Source: Blastopirellula marina DSM 3645 (lineage in GTDB: Bacteria > Planctomycetota > Planctomycetia > Pirellulales > Pirellulaceae). From it: 64,000 bases of DNA. A program made the translations under genes and the position numbers. Position 1 is the stretch's first letter. The number at the start of each line of letters is the position of its first letter. Below, piece after piece: positions 32,415-42,759 of the stretch. The stretch covers positions 2,881,964 to 2,945,963 of the forward strand of contig NZ_CH672376.1 in the NCBI RefSeq assembly GCF_000153105.1, given 5' to 3'. Below the pieces are notes generated by a model that saw nothing but the letters and a program-made list of their open reading frames with translations, was not told the DNA's origin and searched no databases.

Positions 32415-35045
32415 TCACTTGAGGCCCCACTCGGCGGCGGCCTGTGGATCGATTTGACGCGCGGCCCATGCAGCGGCGACGCCGAACGCGCGGGTATCGC
32501 GATAAGCAACTTCGGCGAGCAGCGGGATTGCCGCCTTGGCGGGGGGCCCAATTCGGCCCAAGGCCCACGCGATATGCTGACGATCACCGCGACCCTCGCA
32601 ATCTTCGACAAAGGGAACCCGCTCGGGCTTCAACTGCCGCATCAGCTCGGTCGCCACGTCGCGATTTTCTTCGAGCCGCCAAATCGTGAGGCCTGCTACA
32701 CCGCTAAAAATGCCGCCATCGCTCCGCTTGAGTTGGCCCCACAGCGCCGGAAGTTCCTCGTGGGCCCGCGGTCCGATCAGCGGCAGCAGCAGCGCCGCGG
32801 GCATTCCATACGCGGTTTTGTGCCCGTGCAGGAAGGGACCCAGGGCCCCGCCAACCGACCCCATCTCGCGGACTGTTTGCGCCGGGGCGACGCGGGCATC
32901 CACCATGATCGCCGGGATGAGCGGCGACTGCGTCAGCCGCCACAAAGCGTGGACGATCGCTTCGTGCTCGCGCCCACGATGGAACTCGAGGCGGTGGCGT
33001 TCGTGTAAGAGCAGCAGCAGCGGAGCAGCCGACTGCGCGGGCAGTGGTCCCTCGCCAAACTCCAGAATCCTCTCCGCATCACCACGGTTCCCAAGCCCAA
33101 AATGCTCCGAGTCCGCCACATAGTCTGGCAGTGTTCTTCGAATCGACGACGGCCGCGCCGCGGACGGCGGATCGATGTTGGCGTCGTAGGGCGGCGTCCA
33201 GAGCGCCGCACCTTGGGTCACGCGCTGGGCATAGGGAGCGGTGCTGGCGATCGCAGCTCGCGTGCTCTTCGGCATGTCGGACAGGTCCGGTCCCAGCCGC
33301 ACGCCGATCTGCCGAATGGCGAACTCCGCGGCGAGGGAAGCTTCGCTCGCATCGCGCGGGGTCGCACGGAGAGCCTTGACGATCCGGGGTGCTGATTCTC
33401 GCGTCGCGACGCGGCCCAACGCTCGAGCTGATGAACGACGGATTCGCCAGCTCGGCGAGTCGAGCTGCTTGAGCAGATCGTCCGTGGCCGAGGCGGCAGG
33501 CGGACCGATTGCAGCCAGCACGTCCGCGGCCAGCCGGGCCGGTTCGAACTGGTCGTCGTCGAAAGTCCTGATTGGGGCGGGTGGTCGGCTCAGGAGTTGG
33601 GCGAGCTGGTCAACGTGGGCCTCACCCCTTTCGGCCTCCTCGATCAGCACATGGGACACGTTTCGCCGGCAGAAGCCGTTGGGGCTGTCGCCCATGAGTT
33701 CGACCAGCCACGCGATCGGCCGCGGCTGCAGCTGCTTGAGTTGATGCCAGCTTGTTCCGAACTGGTTGTACGGGCCGGGTAGCTTGGGCTCAATCAGTTT
33801 TCGAGCGGAATCCAGGCGATCGGGCGTTGGCTCGAGGCAATACAGGGCGACCGCCAGATCGATTTCGCGACCGTCGAGAGTCAATTTACTCAGCGGGCCG
33901 ATCGCTTCGTTGGCGGCAGGGCCGATCGCGCGGAGCGCTTCAACGGCACAGATCCGCACTCGTCCATCGGATTCATCGAGGCAGGCAATCAGCGCAGGCA
34001 CAGCGGGCGCCGCAATTGGGCCAAGTTCCTCCAGGAGCTCGGCAGCCAGTTCTTTCGAGCGCACGTCGTCGCTCCTGAGCACCTCGATCAAAGAGGGCGC
34101 CGCCTCCGCACCCCAGGCCCGAATCGCGATGGTCGGTGGACCTGAGGCATCGCTGGCTCGGTTGCGGGTCATGGCAAATACTAGCTCGACCACTACGTCT
34201 GGACTGTAGGTGCGCACCAGTTGTTCGGCGGCGATGTAATCTAGGTCGCTGGTCGCTCGCTCAATCAGCTCGCCAGCCGGCGTCGGAAGCTCAGCGCCGC
34301 GAATCTGGGACAGCGCCAATCTGGCGATCGCGGCAATTCGTTCATCATTTTCGTCGTTCAGCAGTTCGGTCAGCGCTTTCTCAATGTTCGCTCCCTGGGC
34401 CTGACGTGCGCCCAAGCAGGCGGCGGCATAACGTCGTGTAATTTCGTCCTGGCTGGCCAAGAGCGCCAGCAAATCAGCATCGGCTTGAGGCGGCAAGTCA
34501 ACGACGAAGAAGGGATTGATTCGCAACAGAGCGGCGACCGCGCGACGCCGCATCGCCGGGGCGCCCTCTTCCGCCGCCAGCTTTTGCAGATCCGCCGCCG
34601 CTTGGTTGGCCTCAAAACCGATCGCGCCTAGCGCATCGACTGCCTGCGGCGCCAGTTCAGCATGTGTCAGCAGCTTTGCCAGCGATTCAATCGTCGCCGC
34701 CTCCGGTGGATGCAGTTTTGCGAGCTGAATGATCGCCTCGCGCTGAGAGTCGACATCGTCGCCAGCGAGTATTTGCTGCAGCTCCGCCGGGGAAAGTTGA
34801 TCCACCTTGGCGGCAGGCGGAAGCTGAGCGGTCGCGGGGGCAGGTTGATCTAGCCGGCTCTGCTGGTCTAGCTCCCACACTTTCCGTACCAGCCCGAAAT
34901 AGAGCCCCGCAGCCGCCACGATGCCGACGAGCACGATGCCTTTCACCAGCCAGGGCCGCCGCCGGGGTTCATCCGGCTGGTTCTGATGTTGGATCAGCTT
35001 GTGGAGCTGACGCCGTTTTTCTGCGCTGTCGTCGCTCGGCAGCAT
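32415..35045 (-). CDS. Membrane-anchored HEAT-repeat protein
   Basis: 876 residues. A short basic cytoplasmic segment and one membrane helix (about 33-52, VKGIVLVGIVAAAGLYFGLV) precede a long array of HEAT/PBS-lyase-type repeats from about 85 to the end. Examples are AVDALGAIGFEANQAAADLQ, AAELLEELGPIAAPAVPALI, AVEALRAIGPAANEAIGPLS, ADVLAAIGPPAASATDDLLK and IAWALGRIGPPAKAAIPLLA. Such solenoids are protein-interaction scaffolds. The solenoid should be extracytoplasmic if the helix acts as a signal anchor. GGAGAT before the ATG supports the start. It is flanked on both sides by the 115-bp repeat copies. Confidence 0.85.
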   Translation of the reverse strand: MLPSDDSAEKRRQLHKLIQHQNQPDEPRRRPWLVKGIVLVGIVAAAGLYFGLVRKVWELDQQSRLDQPAPATAQLPPAAKVDQLSPAELQQILAGDDVDSQREAIIQLAKLHPPEAATIESLAKLLTHAELAPQAVDALGAIGFEANQAAADLQKLAAEEGAPAMRRRAVAALLRINPFFVVDLPPQADADLLALLASQDEITRRYAAACLGARQAQGANIEKALTELLNDENDERIAAIARLALSQIRGAELPTPAGELIERATSDLDYIAAEQLVRTYSPDVVVELVFAMTRNRASDASGPPTIAIRAWGAEAAPSLIEVLRSDDVRSKELAAELLEELGPIAAPAVPALIACLDESDGRVRICAVEALRAIGPAANEAIGPLSKLTLDGREIDLAVALYCLEPTPDRLDSARKLIEPKLPGPYNQFGTSWHQLKQLQPRPIAWLVELMGDSPNGFCRRNVSHVLIEEAERGEAHVDQLAQLLSRPPAPIRTFDDDQFEPARLAADVLAAIGPPAASATDDLLKQLDSPSWRIRRSSARALGRVATRESAPRIVKALRATPRDASEASLAAEFAIRQIGVRLGPDLSDMPKSTRAAIASTAPYAQRVTQGAALWTPPYDANIDPPSAARPSSIRRTLPDYVADSEHFGLGNRGDAERILEFGEGPLPAQSAAPLLLLLHERHRLEFHRGREHEAIVHALWRLTQSPLIPAIMVDARVAPAQTVREMGSVGGALGPFLHGHKTAYGMPAALLLPLIGPRAHEELPALWGQLKRSDGGIFSGVAGLTIWRLEENRDVATELMRQLKPERVPFVEDCEGRGDRQHIAWALGRIGPPAKAAIPLLAEVAYRDTRAFGVAAAWAARQIDPQAAAEWGLK

Positions 35046-35356
35046 GCAAGGCGATCTCCAATGGCCCTAAAGAATTCCGCGCCGGTCTTTCCGTGCGTAT
35101 CAACCGGGATTTCACATTTGGGTTGAACCAAATCGAGTCTGGAATCGCTCCAAGCCTATTCCCATCCGCATCTTAGCATCGGGCCCCGCCATGTCTAGGG
35201 TTTGGGGGATTTCTGAAATTTTTCCGCCACGGAAGCCTCCGCTCGCCTTGGCCATGCCAAGCAAAATGGATAAATAAGGAACGCGGGTGAATGGCGGTGC
35301 CGAAATGGAATGTGCGCGTAAGTTGATCTTGGCTTGAGCGGAATTTCTTTCCTCGT

Positions 35357-35446
35357 CCAATCACGAAAAGCGGACCTACCGTCACTAAGGAAGAGACTTT
35401 CGTCTGACCGACGTGTATAGGCACGTGGTGCATGACATTCTGGCGT
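35357..35446 (+). pseudogene. C-terminal remnant of a DUF1501 gene
   Basis: Aligned with the end of the DUF1501 gene at 30898-32310, this plus-strand stretch reads NHEKRTYRH, a stop, then GRDFRLTDVYRHVVHDILA and the same TGA. The intact gene has NHEKLTYRSQGRDFRLTDVH. It has an internal stop and no upstream body, so it is a fragment. The adjoining 3' sequence is identical to that of the intact gene. Confidence 0.75.
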
Positions 35447-35534
35447 GATGGTGACTTTATTCTTTCGCAATGTTCAGCGAGCCTGAAAGAATCGGAACGT
35501 TCGGCGCGTTCCGATTCTGGTTTATCTTACCCGC
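35420..35534 (+). repeat. 115-bp perfect direct repeat, copy 2
   Basis: Identical to 32282-32396 and located 3,138 bp away. It carries the last codons of the DUF1501 remnant and a full terminator. Confidence 0.9.
35488..35518. terminator. Duplicate terminator downstream of the G8-domain gene
   Basis: The same 12-bp perfect stem as at 32350-32380. It lies 26 bp after the stop codon of the minus-strand G8 gene and presumably now ends that transcript. Confidence 0.65.
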
Positions 35535-35543
35535 GTCGCGTTA

Positions 35544-37736
35544 CTAGTGTCCTGCGTGGGAAGTCGTGACTTGATGTCCACCGCTCGATGGGCCCGAGCC
35601 CTCTTGCTGGTGGTAGTGCAGGATGTGCCCTTTGGTTTCGGAATTGCCGTTCTCATCTTCGGCATGAGCGGCAATTTTAACGGGGGCGCCTGGCTTCACT
35701 TGCAAGTCAATGGTCCAGTCCATTCCAGCGGGGTCGATCAAGCGTGCAGGCGCGCCATTCACGAGGATCTGCTTGACATCGTAATTGTCGGTCGTCAGCC
35801 CTTGAACGCGGATCATGCCGCTGGAAATCGGTTGAACAGACGTAATGACGGTAATGGGGGGCTGATCATCCACCGGCTCGAGGTCGAAGTAGTCTTCAAC
35901 TCCATATTTGTAGTCAGCGTCATTCGAGCCCCGCGGAAAGAATACGGTAGTATTCACCTGCGAAAAGTTCATGCGCAGATGCTCGTGCCGGTGCATGACG
36001 CAACGCCATAGCCCGTATGCACAATCGTGTAGTTGGGCATCTTGGATCTTCACGCAAGGAGAACCGATGTGAAAGGCCCAGTGAGAATCCCATATCTTCG
36101 TATTGCGAAGGATAAACGGGTGCTGGTAATCAGGTCCTACCCCTTCCACGTCGCTGTCTTTGTCTTGGAATCTTCCACCCGCGAATCCGCCCAGGTTGAC
36201 GGCGAATAGTCGCTGGCAATGAGCTTCGTTGCTGTCAAATCGGATGAACGGCAAAGTCCGAATATCGACTTTTTGGAAGGCGCCGTCAGACTGGAGAATT
36301 TTCAGATTCGGGTCGAAGTCGTCTCGTTCGACCACTTCCAGTCGAAATCCGTCTTCATCACATTCCGCCGCGACGTTTCGAGTAAACGTATTTAGGCTAT
36401 TCGCCCACCAGAAGCCGGATCCGAGATTGTTGTCGAAGGGCAAAACCTGTTCCGGCAACGGATCTCCATCCAAAGCTTGAACCGCCAGATTGCGATCGAA
36501 GATGTTGTAGACTTCCGTTCCATCTTCCAAAAAATAACCGTGACCAACGCTCTTGTAGCCGACGCAATCTTTCACCACCAGGAACTGCGTCCCATGAATC
36601 GTGATCCAGCGGTTATGACTGTCCCACACGGACAGGCCAATCAAGCTGCTCCCGCGCATCGATTGATCGACCAGATGATAGTGAAGTGGGTACTTTCCTA
36701 GCACGCCGCGTTTTCCGAGATGACGAAACTCGGCGTAGCTAATCCCACCGGCGGAATTGTTGTGGTACATCGTGTGTCCACGGATTCCATCGGGATTCGC
36801 GGATTCCACCACGACGTTTCGTGACAGATTCGCAACCTCCGCGCGGTATTCGCCTGCGCCTAAATGATCAAACGCCAGCGGTTTGTCGAGACTGACGATC
36901 TGCAGTTTTGAATCGATTCCGCCCCACTTACGCATTCGCGTAATGACCCGTTCTTCGGTCGTGGGGTTATCCGCTACCGAATTGTCATCTCCGTCTCGGC
37001 GATGACGCGTGCCGATGTAGCCGAATTGACGTGTGGTGCCGGTGATGATGATTCGATCTCCTACTTTCCACCCCGGCAGAGAAGCAGGCATCACCAGTCG
37101 AGATTCGCCCACCTTCGCCGTCTGGTAAGGAAGCTTGATCCAAGTTCGCTCCAGCGGAGCTCCATGGATGTCCATGCGCCCGCCGCAGCAAACAATCGCC
37201 GGGCACGTATTGGGATCCATCCCCTCCAGGTAGTGAAGGCGAATCGTCGCTTGGTGATCGGCGGACAAGGGACTCTCGATCGTGCCGATCTCTAGGGCGG
37301 CACGCTGAGAATGCGTTAATTCGTGTTCATGGTTGTGTCCCGCATCGTCAGGAGCATGCTGACAATCAAACCCTTCTTCGCTGTATTGCTCGTTCGCTTC
37401 GATGCGAATCAGGCCAACTTCTAGTCGCGTGTCGCGGTCCGTGGCGAACTTCAGCGTTCCTGCAATCTGAACTCCACGAATTACCTGATCGGAATCGACA
37501 TCATAAAGGACCTCATGCGCCTGGCGAATCACGACGCGATCCCCGGCCTGGGGAACTTTCCCTTTTTCCCAAGTGGTCGCTGCAGACCAGGGACCGCTGG
37601 CGGACGTGCGAAGAACGTCAGGCGATTGCTGCGCCATCGCGTGATGATGCTTGTGATCTTCGGCGGATGCAACAGAGAGGCTGAACGAGGTGATCGTCAG
37701 CAGGAACGAAGCGACGCAATGTGATTTCATAATCAT
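35544..37736 (-). CDS. Secreted G8-domain, CEMIP/TMEM2-like beta-helix protein
   Basis: 730 residues. A signal peptide (about 1-25) is followed by a His-rich segment (EDHKHHHAMAQQ). The G8 domain spans about 40-140, recognisable from GPWSAATTWEKGKVPQAGDR and VLYDVDSDQVIRGVQIAGTL. It continues as a parallel beta helix with motifs of vertebrate CEMIP/TMEM2: YPLHYHLVDQSMRGSSLIGL, SHNRWITIHGTQFLVVKDCV and GYKSVGHGYFLEDGTEVYN. Further His-rich clusters are at about 128-143 (HAPDDAGHNHEHELTH) and the C-terminus (TTSHAGH). CEMIP and TMEM2 are linked to hyaluronan breakdown, so a polysaccharide ligand or substrate is plausible. The His clusters could bind metal. Met1 or Met3 may be the start. Confidence 0.82.
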   Translation of the reverse strand: MIMKSHCVASFLLTITSFSLSVASAEDHKHHHAMAQQSPDVLRTSASGPWSAATTWEKGKVPQAGDRVVIRQAHEVLYDVDSDQVIRGVQIAGTLKFATDRDTRLEVGLIRIEANEQYSEEGFDCQHAPDDAGHNHEHELTHSQRAALEIGTIESPLSADHQATIRLHYLEGMDPNTCPAIVCCGGRMDIHGAPLERTWIKLPYQTAKVGESRLVMPASLPGWKVGDRIIITGTTRQFGYIGTRHRRDGDDNSVADNPTTEERVITRMRKWGGIDSKLQIVSLDKPLAFDHLGAGEYRAEVANLSRNVVVESANPDGIRGHTMYHNNSAGGISYAEFRHLGKRGVLGKYPLHYHLVDQSMRGSSLIGLSVWDSHNRWITIHGTQFLVVKDCVGYKSVGHGYFLEDGTEVYNIFDRNLAVQALDGDPLPEQVLPFDNNLGSGFWWANSLNTFTRNVAAECDEDGFRLEVVERDDFDPNLKILQSDGAFQKVDIRTLPFIRFDSNEAHCQRLFAVNLGGFAGGRFQDKDSDVEGVGPDYQHPFILRNTKIWDSHWAFHIGSPCVKIQDAQLHDCAYGLWRCVMHRHEHLRMNFSQVNTTVFFPRGSNDADYKYGVEDYFDLEPVDDQPPITVITSVQPISSGMIRVQGLTTDNYDVKQILVNGAPARLIDPAGMDWTIDLQVKPGAPVKIAAHAEDENGNSETKGHILHYHQQEGSGPSSGGHQVTTSHAGH

Positions 37737-37854
37737 AGAATTTGTTTCCGTATCTCTAGAGAGAGAAGCGTACTTGGAGTGAAGTTTCAGGGCGCGGAGA
37801 TCAACGAGCGCCCTTTAGTGTTGGAGAGATGACAGTGCCGTTGGGGAAATCGCG

Positions 37855-38370
37855 TTAATCCACTTGGTCAAAATCAGCCGGATCAGAACGAGGACGACGC
37901 GTGGCGAATCGGACCCCAGCCATGGTTAGAGGCTCTAACTCGGTAGTATTTTCGTCAATCAAAACACGCAGATTCGATTTGCCTGGCACGGCGTACCGCC
38001 CCCCCAACTTGTCATGCGGATTGGAGGCATCTGGATTATCGAACCACAGCACGGAGAGATCGTATTCGCCGACGGGGATTCCGTCGTCCGACTGGTAGGT
38101 CGTCATCGAAAATTGACCATCCTGCCCGACGATCGCACGAGGGCGCGTTCCGCGGACATCAAATTCTTCTCCATTGGCTGGGTGAAAGACCAGCATGGCG
38201 CCTTCGGCAGGTTTGCCGTTGATCGCAAAGGTTCCCTTAACAGGGATTAACTCGGGCCGCGGTTCTTCTGGCTGACCGCAACCGGTGAGGACCGTAAAAG
38301 CCAGGCTCGCGGCAATGAGGCCCGCGTTTCGATTTGCAGTACGAGCGACGAATGCAAGCGGAATCAACAT
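37855..38370 (-). CDS. Carboxypeptidase-regulatory-like lipoprotein paired with DUF1559 gene 2
   Basis: 171 residues with a long signal region ending LTGCGQ (lipobox Cys31). The mature domain begins VKGTFAINGKPAEGAMLVFH and continues VGEYDLSVLWFDNPD, the usual small beta-sandwich seen beside DUF1559 genes. It is encoded 60 bp downstream of a DUF1559 gene and is probably co-transcribed with it. Exported, lipid-anchored, function unknown. An internal Met closer to the hydrophobic core is absent, so Met1 is kept. Confidence 0.72.
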   Translation of the reverse strand: MLIPLAFVARTANRNAGLIAASLAFTVLTGCGQPEEPRPELIPVKGTFAINGKPAEGAMLVFHPANGEEFDVRGTRPRAIVGQDGQFSMTTYQSDDGIPVGEYDLSVLWFDNPDASNPHDKLGGRYAVPGKSNLRVLIDENTTELEPLTMAGVRFATRRPRSDPADFDQVD

Positions 38371-38430
38371 GAAATAGTTCCTACAGGAAGGCGAATGAGA
38401 TCGTGCAAAGGAGTTTTGCCGGAAGGTCGT

Positions 38431-39387
38431 CTAGTCTTCACTGACGACTTCTCCTCCGCTGTAGGTGCATAACGCAATAAAGACGTTGTTGTTTGTCGTC
38501 TCGCTCAAAAATCGTACCGATCCATCGGACAAGGCGACTTCAATTCCGCCGGTATGAAAACCAAGCGGATTCGCCCACTTGTTCGAGGCGTTGATAAAGC
38601 GAGGGCCTTTTTTCGTCACCCCGTCATCTTCAAAACCATACATCCAGCCTGCGGAAGGGCCGGCCCAATAGTCGAACCAGCCGCCGAACTCCGGTTTCGC
38701 GCTGATTAGTTCTCCATTGTCACGATGCAGCCATTGCGCGCGACCGGCCGATTCGTGCACGATAATCGTGTTAGTCGTTCCGTCCGTAATGTCGCGGAAC
38801 TTGCGCCCCGTTCCGCCGCCACCGAAGATGCCTAGATGATTCGTGCTGCCTGCGCCGGGTGCATAAATCGCATGGGTGCTGCTATGGATTCCTCGTTGGC
38901 CTGCATAGTCGGTCGTCCAGCCTCCGCGGTCAGAATCGATATTAAAGCCGGACGAGTCGCGATAACGAAGCTCGGGAGTCAGTTGCGTGCCTCCCGGAGT
39001 CGATGGGCACTCAAAAACGCTTAACTTCGTTTCGATCGCCGCTTGATTCTTGACATCAAAAAACGCGTAGTTTTGATCATAGAGATTCGCCAACGCAGTT
39101 TGCTCAAAGTACGGCAACAAACAGGGGATCCAGCTGTTGTAGTAATAGTTTCCGTCAGGATACTCGGAGACGTACGACTCAAGCGGGAAAGTGCCGTGCG
39201 TTCCTGCATAGTTGTGTAACGCCAGCCCAATCTGCTTCAGGTTATTGCTGCACTGCAACCGCCGTGCAGCTTCGCGAGCTTGTTGAACCGCAGGTAGCAA
39301 AAGGGCAATCAGAACGCCGATGATCGCAATGACCACCAGCAATTCAACGAGCGTGAAACCGCGTGGGGATTGTTGTGGGCGTGACAT
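38431..39387 (-). CDS. DUF1559 protein with pilin-like N-terminus (copy 2)
   Basis: The ATG at 39387 has AAAGG upstream and puts [18 protein letters not shown] eleven residues from the N-terminus; a longer frame starts 51 codons earlier without support. 318 residues with the standard family head ([20 protein letters not shown]) and tail ([20 protein letters not shown]). The central part has [20 protein letters not shown] and [18 protein letters not shown]. Exported and probably processed like a pseudopilin. It pairs with the lipoprotein gene downstream. Confidence 0.9.
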   Translation of the reverse strand: MSRPQQSPRGFTLVELLVVIAIIGVLIALLLPAVQQAREAARRLQCSNNLKQIGLALHNYAGTHGTFPLESYVSEYPDGNYYYNSWIPCLLPYFEQTALANLYDQNYAFFDVKNQAAIETKLSVFECPSTPGGTQLTPELRYRDSSGFNIDSDRGGWTTDYAGQRGIHSSTHAIYAPGAGSTNHLGIFGGGGTGRKFRDITDGTTNTIIVHESAGRAQWLHRDNGELISAKPEFGGWFDYWAGPSAGWMYGFEDDGVTKKGPRFINASNKWANPLGFHTGGIEVALSDGSVRFLSETTNNNVFIALCTYSGGEVVSED

Positions 39388-39540
39388 CCAAAAGGCCTTT
39401 CCAAATATCGGGGGGGCAGCGGAAGCCTGAGCCGTGAATGGTCTGGTGAGAGACGAATAGGCCGTCAAGCGAAAACGCTGGCAGGATTGAGAATCAGTCT
39501 CAATTTGTCGCCAGTTTAGCCGATTGGGCTCCAATGACAA

Positions 39541-40001
39541 CCTCTGGCCTCCTAATTTTCGGCATCAACGGCAAGAACAGCATGCCGACGGTCTGGCGAA
39601 TCCACGGCGGTGCCTGAGATCTACGTTCCAATGAAGGCGACCTCAACTCCCAGATCAGCCGCCCCCTGTAGCGAACGAATCGACCATCAACTTCACCGTC
39701 AAAGTGACCGCCAGGGTCGCCGAGTGCGACAGGTCCAGACCGTCCAGCGCTCCCGTTTTCACGGCACCTTCGTCAAACGCTGGCAGCAGAGAATTCCGAA
39801 GCGACGGAACTGTGATCGCGAAAGCCGCTGAAGCGTGGATGGATCGAATCCACGGTCCGCTCTCGCATCAGTCAGAAGGAACCCCAGTCGCCGCCGGCGG
39901 GAGAGTTCGCTTGGTCCGGCAGAGAAGAAACTGCTAATGAAGTTTGCCGAGGGCGAAAGCCAAGCGACTGCCGAGGGCCGCTTGGTCTCTGGGATTGCGC
40001 T
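39541..40001. other. Gene-poor region with possible decayed coding sequence
   Basis: About 460 bp without a supported gene. Short protein-like stretches appear in changing plus-strand frames (for example NESTINFTVKVTARVAEC around 39670-39720), as expected from a decayed gene, but no family can be named. A small hairpin (CCAAGCG/CGCTTGG, 39960-39985) follows the lipoprotein gene on the minus strand. It lacks a T tract. Confidence 0.35.
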
Positions 40002-40436
40002 TTACTTGGACTGCAGCGGGAAATCGAACGTGTTGTCGCCGGCCTTGACGTCGGCTGTCAGCGTCGATTTGTTGTTGTACTTCGCCGGCAGCGTTTCTGG
40101 TTTGGAACTGCCTGGGACGGCGTCGTCTCCCATTTTTGCGGTGCTGATCGTCACGGTGTTGTCGCCGAGCGGGGCGCCTTGGATGTCGTTCATTAAGTAC
40201 ATCGAATATTTGCCTTCGTTATCGGTAACGCCGGTCGAAACCCGTTTGGCGGTGGCGCTGTGGAATCCGACCGTAGCGTCCGCCAGCGGCTTGCCGTCGA
40301 GCGTGACCGTTCCCGACACGGTTCCCAGATCCGGCACGTCGCCAGCGCGACCGCCGCCGCAACCTGCAATAACCAAAAGCACGAATGTAACGCCCAGGGG
40401 CGCAAGAGCGGCCAGTTGCTTTGAAATAAATCGCAT
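40002..40436 (-). CDS. Carboxypeptidase-regulatory-like lipoprotein paired with DUF1559 gene 3
   Basis: The ATG at 40436 has AGGAAA eight bases upstream and opens a signal peptide with lipobox VIAGC (Cys26). 144 residues. The mature domain carries VSGTVTLDGKPLADATVGFH and GKYSMYLMNDIQGAPLGDNT, the same fold as the other two lipoproteins here but a distinct sequence. It lies 108 bp downstream of the third DUF1559 gene. Confidence 0.78.
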   Translation of the reverse strand: MRFISKQLAALAPLGVTFVLLVIAGCGGGRAGDVPDLGTVSGTVTLDGKPLADATVGFHSATAKRVSTGVTDNEGKYSMYLMNDIQGAPLGDNTVTISTAKMGDDAVPGSSKPETLPAKYNNKSTLTADVKAGDNTFDFPLQSK

Positions 40437-40543
40437 GGGGGAAATTTCCTGAATCGGTAGGCTCGTTTCGGGGGCTTCGCTTGTGTCTGGCCATCGATTT
40501 ATGGCCAGACACAGCGAGAGAAGAAGCGGCAAATGCGCGGCGA

Positions 40544-41512
40544 TTAATAGTCGCTAATCACATTGCCGTCATTGATCGCGATCAGATACTCGTAGACGCT
40601 GTCGATTGCGGTCACATTGGAGCTGTTGGCGGTATGCAGGAACTCGATATTTTCGGTCACAAACCGGACGCTGCCATCGAACTTGAGCGCCAAAACGCCG
40701 CCGGGATGATGGCTGCTGGCCATTTCGCACTCCAAGTCTTGGTTGTGGTTGGAGGTGTCGTTGATCGGCCAACGTCCCGAGATGCCGATGTCGTCGACGC
40801 AATTCGAGTCGCGCCCTTCCTGGCATCCGGCCCAGGATTTCATGCATAGCACCTCACCGTGCAAAATCGACGCGGCCTCAGAAATCGCCAGCGTATTGCT
40901 AAGGCCGTCGGTCACATCGCGGAAGCGGCGTCCGCTGTTGTGATAAAAACCACCATCCGCTTTGGCGAAATCAGCGAGAGTCGATCCCAGCGAAGGGCCG
41001 CTGCGCGAATGAAAGTAAGCCGCGTAGTTCGATGCTCCTTGCTTGAGAAATCGCTGCGAAGGATCATCCACATCGAGACCTGGGTCTGAGGGGCAACGAT
41101 AGGCTTTGATGACTTGTCGCGCACTGGTGCTCAATTCGTCGTCGAGCAGTCGCCCCCGGCCGATACCAGCGGTTTCATAAAGTGCGTTTTGCTCAAGAAA
41201 TGGCAGGATCAAAGCGGACCAACCCCAACTCCGCTTCTTCGACGAATCGGCCGGATTGATGGCCAAGGAGGGGAGCGATTGGAACGTGTCATGGTAATTG
41301 TGCAGCCCCAGCCCAATTTGCTTCATGTTGTTACTGCATTGCATTCGACGCGCCGCTTCGCGCGCTTGTTGCACGGCCGGCAGCAACAATGCAATCAACA
41401 CGCCGATGATCGCGATGACGACCAAGAGCTCGACGAGCGTGAATCCTTTGCGGTGCTGCGATGCCGGGGGAATGATATTTTGGTCAACTCCAACTGAGCG
41501 AATTGAGATCAT
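40544..41512 (-). CDS. DUF1559 protein with pilin-like N-terminus (copy 3)
   Basis: The ATG at 41512 has AGGAG nine bases upstream, giving 322 residues; the frame continues upstream without a site. [18 protein letters not shown] lies at about 22-39. Further landmarks are [40 protein letters not shown] and [20 protein letters not shown]. The first 60 residues after the motif are almost identical to the other two copies while the rest diverges, as is usual in this expanded family. Confidence 0.9.
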   Translation of the reverse strand: MISIRSVGVDQNIIPPASQHRKGFTLVELLVVIAIIGVLIALLLPAVQQAREAARRMQCSNNMKQIGLGLHNYHDTFQSLPSLAINPADSSKKRSWGWSALILPFLEQNALYETAGIGRGRLLDDELSTSARQVIKAYRCPSDPGLDVDDPSQRFLKQGASNYAAYFHSRSGPSLGSTLADFAKADGGFYHNSGRRFRDVTDGLSNTLAISEAASILHGEVLCMKSWAGCQEGRDSNCVDDIGISGRWPINDTSNHNQDLECEMASSHHPGGVLALKFDGSVRFVTENIEFLHTANSSNVTAIDSVYEYLIAINDGNVISDY

Positions 41513-42759
41513 CTGCGGGACTCCTGTACGGGATGACAAATATGCCTGGGGTCTGCTGGTGCGTTGGTCTTGAAAGCGGAGTTTGCAAATCAGCAGGGGA
41601 TGCCGATGCCGTCTTCTGCGAGCCGTGTTTTGCTCATCGCGTGATCCGCACAAAAGCTCTGGAGCAGTGCGGAGACCTGTGCACCAATCGAAAAAGCGAA
41701 TTCATCTATATTTCTGATTGATTACATAACAGATTCATTTTCTCTGAAAATTTGCTTCGCGTCAACGGTTGCTCTGTTAAAAGGGTGGATGATACGCCGT
41801 AAATGCTCGGTTTTAAGGGGAGTATCTTGCCTGTAGGCTCCATTAGCCCGTGAGAGGGAAGAGATGCCTCCCCTACAAGTCAGCCATCTATTGCCGTTAC
41901 CAATGACGCGACATCTCAGAACCAACGCTTGGATGGCATAGGGTAGTAAAGAGGCCGAGGGGCATTATTTAATGCTAAGTGTTCGGTGTTGTTGGATTTG
42001 CGGACGTTTGTGCTTGAGTTCTCGACATTTTTGTCCAACGTCAGCATCACGGTTTTTCACGATGGCTCGGGGCTGCGATCTGTAAATTTCAATGACTTCA
42101 CCCCGGGCTAATTTAGGCTGGTCTTTCAGTCCTAAGAACTTTACTTGTTGGCGACTTTCGCGGCCGCGAATTGTCCGTTTCTGCGGTGCGGCGTCATGCT
42201 GCTTCTCGCCGTATCGTCCGTGCTTCATCCGTGGATTGACCGCGTTCTATTCTTCTCTTCTGGAAAATAGCGCAATTTCTAAACTGGCGCTTCGGACTAT
42301 GAAGATTGATGCCGCCGCGTTGTACTCATGCACTTCCTGTGAGGTGGCCTTGCGGCTGGATGGCGATACCAGCAGATGAACATGCTCCGGCGCTCAGCCG
42401 CTCGTCCGACCTTGCCAGACGGGGCAAAGATTGTCCGTTGACAATACGCACAAATTCGCGGTCGATTGCGGTGTGGCGAGCAGATAATTGATGGTTTCTT
42501 AAGAGCGTACCTGACTCGGAAACGCGAGCCAGGCGGCAGCTCTCGCCCGGCTTGACTGCTCTTGGACAGTTCGCGCCTCTGGCTGGTGCTCGCATGGTTT
42601 GAAAAGGCGCAACCTCAAATTTTGCGTGTCGAACAAAAAAAACACGCTGCGGTCCGGTCCACTCCGCCGTCTAGAAAAAAAATTGCGGTCCGGTCCTACG
42701 GTCCCACGGGAATGGGCAAGTTAAGTAGGTTTATTTTGGGGGGCAGCGACTTTGTCCGT
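41513..42759. other. Long gene-poor region
   Basis: About 1.25 kb with no confident gene. The longest minus-strand ORF (42228-41965, 87 codons, rich in Arg/Lys/Gln) has no good ribosome binding site and no recognised family. Other ORFs are short and overlapping. A short direct repeat GCGGTCCGGTCC occurs twice near 42651 and 42687. This may be a graveyard of decayed genes or an unrecognised RNA region. Confidence 0.4.

Noticed and set aside
39835..40452. 205-codon plus-strand ORF over the third small lipoprotein
   Set aside because: The minus-strand lipoprotein has a ribosome binding site, lipobox and family fold; the plus frame has none.
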